From: Marinobacter sp. ELB17
GTDB taxonomy: Bacteria > Pseudomonadota > Gammaproteobacteria > Pseudomonadales > Oleiphilaceae
DNA length: 64,000 bases
Assembly: GCF_000169375.1 (NCBI RefSeq)
Contig: NZ_AAXY01000004.1
Span: 279,130-343,129 of the forward strand
Reading direction: 5' to 3'
The translations under genes and the position numbers were made by a program. Shown in pieces: positions 18,264-27,517 of the stretch. The notes beneath the pieces were generated by a model, which made no database searches, was not told the DNA's origin, and was given only the letters and a program-made list of their open reading frames with translations. Positions within the stretch are counted from its first letter, which is position 1. The number at the start of each line of letters is the position of its first letter.

Positions 18264-18789
18264 CCGATAAACAGCCGGGGCCCTGGAACCGGCTACAGGG
18301 TCTTCAATGGTGAGCTTTTGCAATCCCTGATAGCTGACTGATCTGTTTTAACGGCCTTCTCTGACTGTAGTGGTTCAATGATTTGGGAAAGTTATTTAGA
18401 GGTTCCCTGGGCTTATATTAAGACACCCCTTCGTTACAAATACTGACAATTAAAAACATATTTATTGCAGATATTTCTGTGATCAAGGCCTACTATTTAA
18501 GAGTTAATATTTAGAAATCCAAATAGGAAGGCTCGGCTCCCATAATCTACTGTCAGCGCTTAATTTTAGAGGGTTAATGCGGTTACGGCTGAGGCCAATG
18601 ATGCCTCATCATATAGTGGCTGGAGGCGCTAGCTAACCACATTGTCTATTTAATATCAGTTTGATATTATTTATATAAGTTAAAGTCTGCATTGGAATGC
18701 TCATTGCAATATTGTCAGGTAAATGACAATAAACAATATTCACCTTTAATAATTTAATTATCACACACTAAAACAAGGAAAAAATAACT
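18264..18789. other. AT-rich intergenic region upstream of the ice-binding protein gene
   Basis: No gene is supported in these 526 bp. The composition is clearly more AT-rich than the surroundings. Two small inverted repeats are present: AATATCA/TGATATT at 18652-18668 and ATTGTCA/TGACAAT at 18711-18730, the latter 60 bp before the ice-binding gene start and a candidate operator or promoter-proximal site. Confidence 0.5.
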
Positions 18790-19545
18790 ATGAATATTTC
18801 AAAAAAAATACTGTTACCGCTAATTATAGGTGGTTTGTTTTCAGGAAGTACAATAGCAGCGTCTGGCCCGTCTCCCATAAATTTGAGAAGTGCAGGAAGT
18901 TTTGCCGTTCTTAGTCAGAGCGGTATTACCGATGTTTACCGCTCGGCAATTGTTGGCGATGTGGGTACAAGTCCTATTACTGGTGCAGCGTTACTCCTTG
19001 AGTGCGACGAAGTAACCGGAAATATATATACCGTCGATGCGGCTGGTCCGCTTCCCTGTTACGCCATTGCTCCTAGCTCGCTGTCTGTAGCAATAAACGA
19101 TATGGGATTTGCATACGAAAACGCAGCAGGACGAACATCGCCCGATTTCACAGAACTTGGTGCGGGTGAAATTGGCGGATTAACCCTTGCTCCCGGACTT
19201 TACAAATGGTCTTCAGATCTTAACATTAGCACTGACGTCACTTTTTCTGGCGGTCCGAATGATGTCTGGATCATGCAGGTGTCAGGCGAACTGACCGAGG
19301 CCAGTGCAGTAAAAGTAACCTTAGCGGGTGGCGCCTTAGCTAAGAATATTATCTGGCAGGTTGCAGGTTCAGTAACGATTGGAACCCATGCACATTTTGA
19401 AGGTGTGATACTGGGTAAAACATTGATCGCAGTGAACACGGGTGCGTCAGTTAATGGCAGATTGCTGGCACAAAAGGCCGTGACACTTCAAAAAAGCAAC
19501 ATTACAGCGCCTGACAATTTAGGGCTCATAGAACTAAACCCCTAA
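18790..19545 (+). CDS. Secreted DUF3494 ice-binding (antifreeze) protein
   Basis: A 251-residue protein with a signal peptide (MNISKKILLPLIIGGLFSGS). The mature part matches the DUF3494 beta-solenoid family: INLRSAGSFAVLSQSGITDV, then GDVGTSPITG, GLTLAPGLYKWSSDLNIST, DVWIMQVSG and the C-terminal FEGVILGKTLIAVNTGASVN, NGRLLAQKAVTLQ. Length equals the single-domain family members. These proteins bind ice and are exported to inhibit recrystallisation or keep cells in brine channels. Codon use and the flanking DNA are AT-rich against the region, which suggests horizontal acquisition, as is common for this family. SD is AAGGA at 18775-18779. Ice-binding activity itself is inferred. Confidence 0.88.
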   Translation: MNISKKILLPLIIGGLFSGSTIAASGPSPINLRSAGSFAVLSQSGITDVYRSAIVGDVGTSPITGAALLLECDEVTGNIYTVDAAGPLPCYAIAPSSLSVAINDMGFAYENAAGRTSPDFTELGAGEIGGLTLAPGLYKWSSDLNISTDVTFSGGPNDVWIMQVSGELTEASAVKVTLAGGALAKNIIWQVAGSVTIGTHAHFEGVILGKTLIAVNTGASVNGRLLAQKAVTLQKSNITAPDNLGLIELNP

Positions 19546-19625
19546 AACCAGACAGATCGCTAAGTGGTCTTCCACGACGAAGCTATGGCGATTATCGAAA
19601 ATCTTAAAGGGCCCTATCGCCTTTT

Positions 19626-19682
19626 CGGAAAACCGGGACCGACGGAAAACCGGGACAGATTTATTTTTGGATTTATTTTTGA
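19626..19682. repeat. Dispersed palindromic repeat (CCGGGACAGATTTATTTT type)
   Basis: CGGAAAACCGGGAC occurs twice in a row (19626-19639 and 19643-19656), followed by AGATTTATTTTTGG and ATTTATTTTTG. The reverse complement of the core, AAATAAATCTGTCCCGG, is found at 2724-2740. Such REP-like units are common near RAYT-type transposases, though none is in this window. Confidence 0.55.
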
Positions 19683-19690
19683 AGGCGTTT

Positions 19691-19719
19691 ATCGGGGAGG
19701 CCCCGCAGGCCTCCCCGAT
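19691..19719 (-). terminator. 12-bp hairpin after the NSS transporter gene
   Basis: ATCGGGGAGGCC (19691-19702) and GGCCTCCCCGAT (19708-19719) are perfect complements around CCGCA. It lies 36 bp beyond the minus-strand stop at 19755. No strong U-run follows on either strand. Confidence 0.55.
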
Positions 19720-19754
19720 CCGTTATCGACAGTCTACTTGCCCGACGCTGCTTA

Positions 19755-21161
19755 TTATCCGAACAGGTTGTAGATAAACACAGCGCCCACAGCCACTGGC
19801 GTAATGTAACGCACGGTGATGTACCAAAGGCGGAACATAGGCTTTGACAGCGCCAGCTCCTTCTCCATCGCCTCCCGCGACATCACCCAGCCGGCAAACA
19901 CGGCAACCAGAAGTCCGCCCAGGGGCAGCAGAATGTTGGCGGTGAAAAAGTCGAGAAGATCAAAGATCGTTTTGCCCTCAAGCATGCCGATCCAGCCCAG
20001 TGGCGCAAAATCGGACCACAGGTTCAGGGAAAGAATCGATGCAATGCCCAGTAACCAGCACACGAAGCCTGCGGCCAGCGTGCTAGTCATCCGGTTCATG
20101 CTTTTCTGTTCTTCCAGCCACTCAACGATGGGCTCCAGCAGGGAAATACCCGACGTCCAGGCGGCGAATATCAGCAATACAAAGAACAGGGTTCCGAACA
20201 AGCTGCCCATGGGCATCTGGCCGAATGCCAGCGGCAGGGTCTGAAAGATCAGCCCAGGGCCGGCACCGGGCTCAAGGCCGTTCGCAAACACAATCGGGAA
20301 GATGGCCAGGCCGGCAAGCAGCGCCACCCCGGTATCGATGACGCAGACGGCAATGGAGGTTTTGGCGATGGATATGCCTTTCGGCAGATAAGAGCCATAA
20401 GCCATCATCACCGCCATGCCAAGGCTCAGAGTGAAGAACGCGTGGCCCAGCGCCACCAGAATGCCCGAGGTGGTGAGCTTGGAGAAGTCCGGTTGGAACA
20501 GGAATGTCACGGCTCGGCCGAACTCACCGGTGGTCATGGCGTAGCCTACAACCGTGAGCAGCAGCAGGAACAAGGCCGGCATCAGAAAGGTGACCGCGCG
20601 CTCAAGCCCCGCACGAACGCCCTTTGCGACCACAAACATAACCAGAGCCATAAACAGGGTGTGCCACATCAGCAGCGTTACCGGATCGGCCAGAAGGTCA
20701 GAGAAGATGGCGCCAATGGCATCCGCAGATTGGCCTGTGAGTTGCCCGCTGGCCGCTGTGCCCACATAGGATACCGCCCAGCCACCAATCACCGAGTAGA
20801 ACGACAAAATCAGGAAACCGGCGATCACTCCGATGGCACCGACCATGCGCCAGGCCGGGTTCAGCCTGTCGCGCCCGGCGATCGCCTTCAGGCTGTTAAC
20901 CGGGCTGCGGCCACCGCGGCGACCAATCAACACTTCGGCCATCATGATCGGCAGGCCGATCGCGGCGATACACAGAAGATAAACCAGTACAAAGGCGCCA
21001 CCACCATTTTCACCGGTGATGTAGGGGAATTTCCAGACATTACCCAAGCCCACGGCAGAACCCGTGGCCGCAAGAATAAAAGCAAAGCGTGAGGACCATA
21101 GCCCCCGTTTGGCGTTGGAGCCTTCTATTGCTTCCGCAGTGGGCGCATGTGATTCAGACAT
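19755..21161 (-). CDS. Sodium:neurotransmitter symporter (NSS/SNF) family transporter
   Basis: A 468-residue inner-membrane transporter. The N-terminal signature WSSRFAFILAATGSAVGLGN then VWKFPYITGENGGGAFVLVY is diagnostic of NSS/SNF proteins, and about 11-12 hydrophobic helices follow. Bacterial members take up amino acids with sodium. It lies 52 bp downstream of the leucine/valine-type dehydrogenase gene on the same strand, so uptake of a branched-chain amino acid or related substrate that the dehydrogenase deaminates is a reasonable inference. Substrate not proven. Confidence 0.9.
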   Translation of the reverse strand: MSESHAPTAEAIEGSNAKRGLWSSRFAFILAATGSAVGLGNVWKFPYITGENGGGAFVLVYLLCIAAIGLPIMMAEVLIGRRGGRSPVNSLKAIAGRDRLNPAWRMVGAIGVIAGFLILSFYSVIGGWAVSYVGTAASGQLTGQSADAIGAIFSDLLADPVTLLMWHTLFMALVMFVVAKGVRAGLERAVTFLMPALFLLLLTVVGYAMTTGEFGRAVTFLFQPDFSKLTTSGILVALGHAFFTLSLGMAVMMAYGSYLPKGISIAKTSIAVCVIDTGVALLAGLAIFPIVFANGLEPGAGPGLIFQTLPLAFGQMPMGSLFGTLFFVLLIFAAWTSGISLLEPIVEWLEEQKSMNRMTSTLAAGFVCWLLGIASILSLNLWSDFAPLGWIGMLEGKTIFDLLDFFTANILLPLGGLLVAVFAGWVMSREAMEKELALSKPMFRLWYITVRYITPVAVGAVFIYNLFG

Positions 21162-21213
21162 AATTGTTTCCTGCTAGATCGTTGTTTTTGTTTGGGAGAG
21201 CAAATGGCGTTCA

Positions 21214-22314
21214 TCATCCGGCGGCAACAAGCCGCTCGGGCGATGCCGCAGCTACGCCGGAGTGTTTTCGGAAACGTTCTTCGGCGAGCGTGTTGGCCAC
21301 CGCACCGGTTGGCACGCCACTGCGATCCGAGCGTGTAAAGATCTCGGTAAGCGTGCGGCCTATGCCTTCCACATGGGCGCTTACCTTCTCTGGTGGAGCG
21401 CCGGTGCGTTCGTAGAACACGTCGATGATGCCGCCGGCGTTAATGGCGAAGTCCGGTGCATAAAGGATGCCGTGGTCCTTTAATGCCTGATCGTGATCCG
21501 GGCGTTGCAACAGATTGTTGGCGGCGCCCGCAATGATCGTGGCTTTCAGGCTGGGAATGCTGTCGTCGTTCAGCACGGCGCCCATGGCGCAGGGGGCAAT
21601 CACGTCCACCGGCAGGAACAGAATGTCCTCGGCTGAAGCCGCGTGGGCACCCAGTTCATCCACCGCACGTTGCATGTTCGCGTGATGAATGTCGTATACC
21701 CAGAGTTCTGCGCCGGCTTCCCTCAGATGACGGGCCAGGCGGTAACCCACGTTGCCCACACCCTGAATAGCCACCTTCAACCCGGTTAGATCCTCGCGGC
21801 CGAGCTTGTGCTTTACTGCTGCTTTCAAACCCACAAAGGTGCCGTAGGCTGTGGTGGGGGAGGGGTCTCCATTACTGGGCTGGCCGTCAAAACCGATGCG
21901 CTCGACAAGGCCGGCGACGTGCTTCGTATGCCGCCCCATGATTTTTAGATCTGCCACGCTGGTGCCGGAATCTTCGGCGGCAATGTACTGGCCGCCAAGC
22001 CCTTCGAGGTGTTTACCTATGGCTTCCAGCAAGGATTCGCTTTTTTGCTTGCGCGGGTCGCCGATGATCACCGATTTGCCGCCGCCAAGGTCAAGATTGG
22101 CCAGTGCGGATTTGTAAGTCATGCCTTTCGAAAGACGCAGTACATCGCGCAGGGCTTCTTCATCGCTGGCATACGGGAACATTCTGCAACCGCCCAGAGC
22201 GGGACCACGGGAGGTGTTGTGCACGGCTACAATAGCTTTGAGCCCGGTTTCCGGGTCACAGACGAACGACAGGTGTTCGTGGTTATCAAATTCGGGATGG
22301 CTGAATACGGTCAT
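21214..22314 (-). CDS. Leucine/valine/phenylalanine dehydrogenase family protein
   Basis: A 366-residue NAD-dependent amino acid dehydrogenase that oxidatively deaminates an aliphatic or aromatic amino acid to the 2-oxo acid. The Gly-rich and catalytic Lys region reads [36 protein letters not shown] and KSVII; the Rossmann motif is [14 protein letters not shown]; the C-terminal [11 protein letters not shown] is also characteristic. GAGAGGTGAT precedes the ATG. It is first in a two-gene operon with the NSS transporter. A copy of a dispersed repeat (22338-22433) overlaps its promoter/leader. Confidence 0.9.
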   Translation of the reverse strand: MTVFSHPEFDNHEHLSFVCDPETGLKAIVAVHNTSRGPALGGCRMFPYASDEEALRDVLRLSKGMTYKSALANLDLGGGKSVIIGDPRKQKSESLLEAIGKHLEGLGGQYIAAEDSGTSVADLKIMGRHTKHVAGLVERIGFDGQPSNGDPSPTTAYGTFVGLKAAVKHKLGREDLTGLKVAIQGVGNVGYRLARHLREAGAELWVYDIHHANMQRAVDELGAHAASAEDILFLPVDVIAPCAMGAVLNDDSIPSLKATIIAGAANNLLQRPDHDQALKDHGILYAPDFAINAGGIIDVFYERTGAPPEKVSAHVEGIGRTLTEIFTRSDRSGVPTGAVANTLAEERFRKHSGVAAASPERLVAAG

Positions 22315-22733
22315 GGGGGATCACCTCTCTTCCTTGGCCCAAGTGGATGCTGACTCGCGGAAATAAAAGGTGATTATCTGAACAGGTAGACGCGATTGTG
22401 CACGGCACAATACGCCTTGGGGACGTGTTGATATAGACATTTTGAAATCCTCTCCACCTGGCCGGATCTCGGCGGCAGTGGCGGTATTGTTTTTGTCGTC
22501 CGGCTTATGGCCGGCGTTTGATTTCATGCGCCCGGATCTCCCGAAGGGGATTGCCCTTGTGGGGTCGGGTTGACTGTAAGCTAATCGCTGTGAGCTCAGG
22601 GGTCAATCGTTAACCGGAAAATCTCCTCCAAACTCAAGTTCATTTTGGAACCTTTTGCTTTACCAGCTCTATGGCTGGAAAATAGGTGCGTTCCGGATTT
22701 CCGTCACTACTCCACGTTTATAAGGCTATTTGC
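22315..22733. other. Divergent intergenic region with dispersed repeat
   Basis: No gene is supported. The left part holds the dehydrogenase leader and repeat copy 22338-22433. The right part holds the promoter area of the EamA gene; a small hairpin CCAGC/GCTGG lies near 22661-22680. Confidence 0.5.
22338..22433 (+). repeat. Dispersed intergenic repeat, copy 1 (pair of 29913-30013)
   Basis: Aligns with 29913-30013. Shared blocks, in order: AGTGG, the exact CGGAAATAAAAGG, AACAGG, CGCGATTG followed by GCAC, GCCT and a final GATA. It overlaps the promoter or leader of the minus-strand dehydrogenase gene. Identity of the element is unknown. Confidence 0.6.
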
Positions 22734-23627
22734 ATGCGTTCTGCGTTCCAGATTTATGTTGTGCCTGCCGTGTTTGTATGGCTCTGGAGCACCGGGTTTA
22801 TTGGTGCCAAGTACGGCTTACCCTACGCTGAACCTTTCACGTTGTTGCTTTACCGGATGCTGTTCACGCTGGTGCTGTTGGGCGTGCTGGCCTTGGTGCT
22901 AAAGGTTACCTGGCCGTCTTGGCGCGGGGCGGGACACACTGCGGTTACCGGTTTGCTGGTGCATGGCTGTTACCTGGGCGGTGTCTATTACGCCATTCAG
23001 GGTGGCATGCCGTCCGGGATTATTTCCCTGATTGTTGGGTTGCAGCCGCTGGTCACGGCGTTGGCGGCGGTCGTGATATTACGTGAGTCGGTTACTCTGC
23101 GGCAGTGGGTGGGTTTGTCGCTGGGATTGCTGGGCGTAAGCTTGGTACTGATGGAAAAGCTGGGTGGCGGGCCTGGCATAGAGGGCTTTCCCCTTTGGAC
23201 TCTGGGGTGGGCGATGCTGTCATTGCTTGGTATCTCGGTAGGCACGGTTTACCAGAAGCGCCATGGCGAGAGCGTTAACCTGGTGGCGGGGACCTTTATT
23301 CAGTACAGCGCCGCCTCGGTGTTTTTCGCGATTGGTGCATTCGCGCTTGAAACCCGCGAGGTGGTCTGGAACATCCAATTACAGTTGTCTATGGCGTGGC
23401 TGGTGTTCGGGGTATCGATCGGTGCCATTCTATTGCTCATGCTGCTGATTCGTCGGGGTGCGGCGTCGCAGGTGGCCAGTCTGTTTTATTTGGTGCCGCC
23501 GGTCACCGCGCTGCAAGCTTTTTGGTTGTTCGATGAGCACCTGGGTGTCTTGGCCATAGCCGGTGGTGTGGTGTCTATCACCGGTGTGGCATTTGCGGTT
23601 ACGGGGCGCAAGCAAACGGAACAGTGA
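22734..23627 (+). CDS. EamA/DMT-family transporter
   Basis: A 297-residue inner-membrane protein with about ten hydrophobic helices in two EamA repeats. Typical features are FVWLWSTGFIGAKYGLPY at the start and ILRESVTLRQWVGLSLGL at the end of repeat one, and LFDEHLGVLAIAGGVVSITG at the end of repeat two. Members export amino acids or other metabolites. The ATG at 22734 (MRSAFQIYVV) is preferred over a GTG at 22686, because AAGG lies upstream and the shorter form begins at the first helix. Substrate unknown. Confidence 0.88.
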   Translation: MRSAFQIYVVPAVFVWLWSTGFIGAKYGLPYAEPFTLLLYRMLFTLVLLGVLALVLKVTWPSWRGAGHTAVTGLLVHGCYLGGVYYAIQGGMPSGIISLIVGLQPLVTALAAVVILRESVTLRQWVGLSLGLLGVSLVLMEKLGGGPGIEGFPLWTLGWAMLSLLGISVGTVYQKRHGESVNLVAGTFIQYSAASVFFAIGAFALETREVVWNIQLQLSMAWLVFGVSIGAILLLMLLIRRGAASQVASLFYLVPPVTALQAFWLFDEHLGVLAIAGGVVSITGVAFAVTGRKQTEQ

Positions 23628-23751
23628 TTCTGTTATGCGCCAGCTTCTTTCAGTTGGCGGGCAAGACACACTTAAACGCAATGTTTAACCTGACACGGAG
23701 CACACGGGCTTCTACAGTAGGCCAATATTGAAAGTTTCGAGGGCAATTCCA

Positions 23752-24258
23752 ATGACATGGCGATCGCTGCTACCGCTGTTTACTATCGCGATACTGTTTG
23801 GCCTTGGCGGCTGCGCCAGCACTCAGGATCTTCGTACATCAGACAATAATCGCTGGCAGCCGTCAGAGCGGCCCGCTACCGGTAATGAAATGGCTGCAGC
23901 TCAGCAATTCTGGCAGGTGTTCGAGCGCTATGAAGGTACGCCTTACCGCTACGGAGGTACGTCTGCCAGCGGTTTTGACTGCTCCGGCTTCATCACCACT
24001 GCATACCACGAAGCCATAGAGCGCCGTTTACCCCGCACCACTCATCAGATGCTGGCCGCCGGAGAAAGGGTTCCCCTGGACAACCTGCGCACCGGCGATC
24101 TGGTGTTTTTTAATATAAAGGGAAAGGATCAGCACGCCGGCATCTACATGGGCGATGACAGTTTTATTCACGCATCGACATCGTCCGGCGTTATGCGCTC
24201 ATCCCTTAATGGCTACTATTGGCGCGGCCGGATCAGTCAGGCTCGAAGGTTTTATTAG
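23752..24258 (+). CDS. NlpC/P60 family cell-wall peptidase lipoprotein
   Basis: A 168-residue lipoprotein. The signal MTWRSLLPLFTIAILFGLGG ends in a lipobox with Cys21. The NlpC/P60 domain has the catalytic Cys77 in SGFDCSGF, His128 in KDQHAGIYMG and a further His140 in FIHAS. Such enzymes (Spr/MepS, NlpC) cleave D-Glu-mDAP or mDAP-D-Ala cross-links in peptidoglycan. Length matches the single-domain lipoprotein members. The ATG at 23752 has GAGGG upstream and starts at the signal peptide; a TTG 24 bases earlier is less likely. Confidence 0.88.
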   Translation: MTWRSLLPLFTIAILFGLGGCASTQDLRTSDNNRWQPSERPATGNEMAAAQQFWQVFERYEGTPYRYGGTSASGFDCSGFITTAYHEAIERRLPRTTHQMLAAGERVPLDNLRTGDLVFFNIKGKDQHAGIYMGDDSFIHASTSSGVMRSSLNGYYWRGRISQARRFY

Positions 24259-24314
24259 TCTTCGGTCTGGATGCCATCGGTTACCCCTTCAATAAATAAC
24301 GGTGTATTAAAAGC

Positions 24315-24554
24315 ATGAGTGAAGAACAACCGAATAGCCCATTGCACGGAGTGACGCTTGAGAAGATTGTTACCAGGCTGGAACAACATTACGGCTGGGA
24401 GGGGTTGGCTCAAAGAATCAACATAAATTGTTTTAAGAGCGATCCGTCCATCAAATCGTCGTTGAAGTTTTTACGCAGAACTCAGTGGGCCAGAGATAAG
24501 GTTGAAGACCTGTATATATCAACGTTTGAAGGAAATCATACGGGGAAGGTGTGA
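24315..24554 (+). CDS. VF530 family (DUF2132) small DNA-binding-like protein
   Basis: A 79-residue protein of the VF530 family. The pattern [40 protein letters not shown] and RDKVEDLYI is characteristic. The family has a double helix-hairpin-helix-like fold suggested to bind DNA; no function is established. It is monocistronic and faces the trimethylamine operon, with a shared hairpin at 24566-24592. Confidence 0.85.
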   Translation: MSEEQPNSPLHGVTLEKIVTRLEQHYGWEGLAQRININCFKSDPSIKSSLKFLRRTQWARDKVEDLYISTFEGNHTGKV

Positions 24555-24565
24555 CCACAATGGGT

Positions 24566-24592
24566 GCTGGCGCGCCCGAAAGGGCGGCCAGC
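24566..24592. terminator. Bidirectional terminator-like hairpin
   Basis: GCTGGC plus CGCCC on the left pair with GGGCG plus GCCAGC on the right, around a GAAA tetraloop, with one bulged G. It lies between two convergent genes (VF530 and the 36-residue ORF). GTTTGCGTTT follows on the plus strand. Confidence 0.65.
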
Positions 24593-24600
24593 GTTTGCGT

Positions 24601-24711
24601 TTAAAGCTTGGTTACAAAGGTGCGTGCCTGGTACAGGGCCAGGCCACTGAGCACAATAATAACGGCAACGGCGAGCATGTCAGCCCCCGGATAACCCCAG
24701 AAATCAGACAT
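24601..24711 (-). CDS. 36-residue single-helix membrane protein
   Basis: A very short frame with one predicted membrane helix: MSDFWGYPGA, then DMLAVAVIIVLSGLALY, then QARTFVTKL. It has a strong AAGGAG Shine-Dalgarno eight bases before the ATG, starts 38 bp after the winged-helix-like gene and ends just before the hairpin terminator, so it fits as the last gene of the trimethylamine monooxygenase operon. I know no family for it. It could be a small accessory subunit of the neighbouring EamA permease, but this is a guess. Confidence 0.6.
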   Translation of the reverse strand: MSDFWGYPGADMLAVAVIIVLSGLALYQARTFVTKL

Positions 24712-24749
24712 AGTGTCTCCTTGGTCAAAATTTTAGGTGGCACCGGCTA

Positions 24750-25043
24750 TCAGGCCAGTGCGGTGTCGCGCATCCGTTGACGACCGAAGTCGTTGAGCCT
24801 GAATTTGAACAACACGCGGCCAGCGCCAAAATAGGCTTGATGGTCGAGCTCTTCCTCAACGCTTTCGATGATGCCGCTGGAGAACAGGTCAGTCAGTGTG
24901 ACACGGGTATTGCCACGCCAGTAGGCACCGCTGAGGCCGTATTCACTCATCACCGCATCGGTGATTTGCCAGTCCCATATGCCGCTATTCTGCCGGTCAT
25001 GGATCAGCTGTAGAATGCGGCCTTTCATGTGCAATTTATTCAT
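24750..25043 (-). CDS. Small winged-helix-like protein of unknown function
   Basis: A 97-residue protein. The sequence GRILQLIHDRQNSGIWDWQI then TDAVMSEYGLSGAYWRGNTR and VTLTDLFSSGIIESVEEE has the helix-turn-helix and wing layout of small winged-helix proteins; this is a visual judgement, not a family match. The ATG at 25043 is chosen because GGAG lies six bases upstream. It follows the EamA gene by 15 bp, third in the trimethylamine monooxygenase operon. If it binds DNA it could regulate this operon. Confidence 0.6.
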   Translation of the reverse strand: MNKLHMKGRILQLIHDRQNSGIWDWQITDAVMSEYGLSGAYWRGNTRVTLTDLFSSGIIESVEEELDHQAYFGAGRVLFKFRLNDFGRQRMRDTALA

Positions 25044-25058
25044 GGGTTGCTCCAATGA

Positions 25059-26150
25059 TCATGAGTTGGCCGCACTCGCCGTAGCGGTGGACGTTTTGGT
25101 GTCGCTCGACACGGCACGGACTACCTCAAGCACTTCGTCGCTTTCCGTGAACATGACAAACCCGCCTATTACGAACAGGGCCAAGCCTGCAAGGAAGTTC
25201 CAATCCGGAAATTCGAGGGTGAACGCGGCGAGGAAGATGACGGCAAAAAGCCCGTACAACGCCGCAATCGCTTGCCCTCGCCCAACGCCTATCAGTGGGA
25301 AAGACTTGTACCAGGAGACATAGCAGAAGGCGAAGCTCACGCCCGCCAGCATCAGCCAGCCGATGACCGCCCAGTTGAACGTGGCGATGACCAGTTCCAC
25401 AACCGGTTGGTCGGTAAAGAGGTAGATCGCTGGTAAAATCAGCACAACCCAATACAGGACTTCGGCCGTGAACCTGACCGTAATACCCACATCCGGATCG
25501 GCCACATCCAGCCCTCGGCCTGCGATTGCGCCCTCTACACCCCAGCCAATGGCTGCCATTGCGCCGCCCAGATAGCCAAGCCAGCCGGCGTCGCCGGTGC
25601 CTGTGATTTCAGCAATAATGCCGGGTGCATAGACTGTCACGCCACCTGCCAGGATGATAAAAATGCCCACCGCTGCGCGTTTGGTGATCTTCTCCTGATA
25701 CCAGAGCCTGGCCAGGGTGGCGCCGATGATGGGGTACATCAGCGCTGAAATGGCCGCGAAGGCTCCGCCGATGTAGCCTATCGCCAGATACGAACCAAAG
25801 ATGGCCATCGGGCCACCAAATATAGCGCCGATGAAGAACCACTTGGATATAAAACGCATCTGCCTGATGGTGCGAACGTATTCCCCCAGTTTGCCCAATA
25901 CCCCGTTCCAGACAAACAGAAAGAACAACACGGCAATGGCGTTGAAGGTTGTCAGCACCGCTGCAGCCAGCAGAAACTGGGCGTTGGTATCGAAACTCAA
26001 ATTAATATAGGGCGCTTCAAACCACACAGCGGACCCTGGTACATACCAGGCACCCCAGAGCACGGCGGCCCACATAGCCCACATAAAGCCCCAGCGTATG
26101 CTGCTGGAGGTGAAACGCGACCGAGCCTGGCTCAGGCTTGGTTGATTCAT
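25059..26150 (-). CDS. EamA/DMT-family transporter in the trimethylamine operon
   Basis: A 363-residue inner-membrane protein of the drug/metabolite transporter type, longer than usual, with about ten helices. The repeat-one end ([20 protein letters not shown]) and [15 protein letters not shown] follow EamA. Its ATG overlaps the tmm stop (ATGA), so the two are translationally coupled. A transport role for trimethylamine, trimethylamine N-oxide or a related methylamine is inferred from this coupling only. The known TMAO importers are ABC systems, so this would be a different route. Confidence 0.82.
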   Translation of the reverse strand: MNQPSLSQARSRFTSSSIRWGFMWAMWAAVLWGAWYVPGSAVWFEAPYINLSFDTNAQFLLAAAVLTTFNAIAVLFFLFVWNGVLGKLGEYVRTIRQMRFISKWFFIGAIFGGPMAIFGSYLAIGYIGGAFAAISALMYPIIGATLARLWYQEKITKRAAVGIFIILAGGVTVYAPGIIAEITGTGDAGWLGYLGGAMAAIGWGVEGAIAGRGLDVADPDVGITVRFTAEVLYWVVLILPAIYLFTDQPVVELVIATFNWAVIGWLMLAGVSFAFCYVSWYKSFPLIGVGRGQAIAALYGLFAVIFLAAFTLEFPDWNFLAGLALFVIGGFVMFTESDEVLEVVRAVSSDTKTSTATASAANS

Positions 26151-27517
26151 ACAGTCTCCTTTGCTGGCTGGGTTTGCTTCACTTTGAGAAAGGCATCCAG
26201 AGAATCGTCCATCGCATCCATCCAGGGCGTATGGTGCACAGGCGCCAGGGTGCCCGTCAGCGTGGAGCGGTAGCTCTTGTTGCGGTACCCAAGAATGTCC
26301 TCTTCCTTATCGTGTTCCCACTGCTTGAAAATATCGGCAACGGCGGTTACATCGAACGCCGGGTAGTCGGTCGGTTCAAGCAGATCCTGTATGTAGGCGG
26401 CCTGAAAATCGATCTCGTCGACGGGATCGGCGAGCTTCAGCTCGCGGGCGACCCATTCACGGCTATCGGCCGCCATGGCGTCGCTTGCCGGCAGTGTGAT
26501 GCGGCCGAGCATCACATCACGGGCATACCAGGCCTGGGCGTCGAACATGTTGAAGGTGTAGTACTGATCCTGCATGCCAAGGAATATCAGTTTGGGATTG
26601 GGCAGGGAAACGATGCCCTTGTACAGGCCTTCCGGGTACATCCGGTTGTGCGTGGTCAGCGTCAATTCGTTGGGCAGGAACGGGAAGTGGTGCTGGTACC
26701 CGGTACACAGAATGATCGCGTCGACTTTTTTGCTGGAGCCATCCTTGAAATGGGCCGTCTTGCCGATCACTTCCGTTAGCAACGGCACTTCGGTGAAGGA
26801 CTCCGGCCACTCGAAGCCCATGGGCTGTGAACGATAGCTGAAGGTGACCGATTTGGCGCCGTACTTGTGGCACTGTGTGCCTATGTCTTCTGCGGAATAG
26901 CTGCTGCCGATCAGCAAAAGATCCTTACCTTTGAACTCGCAAGCGTCGCGGAAATCGTGGGCGTGCAGCACACGGCCGGGAAACTGCTCCAGACCTTCAA
27001 AATAGGGCACGTTGGGGGTCGAAAAGTGCCCGGTAGCAACGATGACATGGTCGAACTCTTCGGTGCTCAATTCGTCCTGTTTTAGGTCCCGCACCGTAAC
27101 CGCGAACTTGTCGGTGGCTTCGTTGTGGTCAACCCAGTGCACCGCGGTGTTAAAGTGGATGTACTGTCGTACATTGCTCTTGGCCACACGGCCCATAATG
27201 TAGTCGCGCAGCACCGCGCGGGGCGGGTAAGATGGGATAGGGCGACCAAAATGTTCTTCGAAGCTGTAATCCGCGAACTCCAGACATTCCTTGGGGCCGT
27301 TTGACCATAAATAGCGGTACATGCTGCTGTGCACGGGCTCGCCATAGGCGTCCAGGCCCGTTCGCCAGGTGTAGTTCCAAAGACCGCCCCAGTCGCTCTG
27401 TTTTTCGTAGCATACGATTTCGGGGATATCTGCACCGGCGTCGCGGGCTGCTTCAAAAGCACGTAATTGGGCCAAGCCGCTGGGGCCTGCACCTAAAATG
27501 GCAATTTTAAAACTCAT
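26147..27517 (-). CDS. tmm: Trimethylamine monooxygenase (flavin-containing monooxygenase)
   Basis: A 456-residue FAD/NADPH monooxygenase close to the bacterial trimethylamine monooxygenase of Methylophaga. The FAD motif GAGPSG is at residues 9-14; the stretches ADWGG-like [36 protein letters not shown] and [20 protein letters not shown] match that enzyme closely from memory; the FMO signature [11 protein letters not shown] and the NADPH motif [13 protein letters not shown] are present. It converts trimethylamine to trimethylamine N-oxide in the cytoplasm, a nitrogen, energy or osmolyte role. First gene of a four-gene operon. Activity on other amines or sulfides is possible. Confidence 0.88.
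   Translation of the reverse strand: MSFKIAILGAGPSGLAQLRAFEAARDAGADIPEIVCYEKQSDWGGLWNYTWRTGLDAYGEPVHSSMYRYLWSNGPKECLEFADYSFEEHFGRPIPSYPPRAVLRDYIMGRVAKSNVRQYIHFNTAVHWVDHNEATDKFAVTVRDLKQDELSTEEFDHVIVATGHFSTPNVPYFEGLEQFPGRVLHAHDFRDACEFKGKDLLLIGSSYSAEDIGTQCHKYGAKSVTFSYRSQPMGFEWPESFTEVPLLTEVIGKTAHFKDGSSKKVDAIILCTGYQHHFPFLPNELTLTTHNRMYPEGLYKGIVSLPNPKLIFLGMQDQYYTFNMFDAQAWYARDVMLGRITLPASDAMAADSREWVARELKLADPVDEIDFQAAYIQDLLEPTDYPAFDVTAVADIFKQWEHDKEEDILGYRNKSYRSTLTGTLAPVHHTPWMDAMDDSLDAFLKVKQTQPAKETV

Noticed and set aside
20442..21092. Long open frame opposite the NSS transporter on the plus strand
   Set aside because: Same reason: antisense shadow of a conserved membrane protein, composition rich in His/Gln/Arg, no domain.
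26138..26779. Open frame opposite tmm
   Set aside because: Antisense to a clear monooxygenase gene, no Shine-Dalgarno, no recognisable domain.
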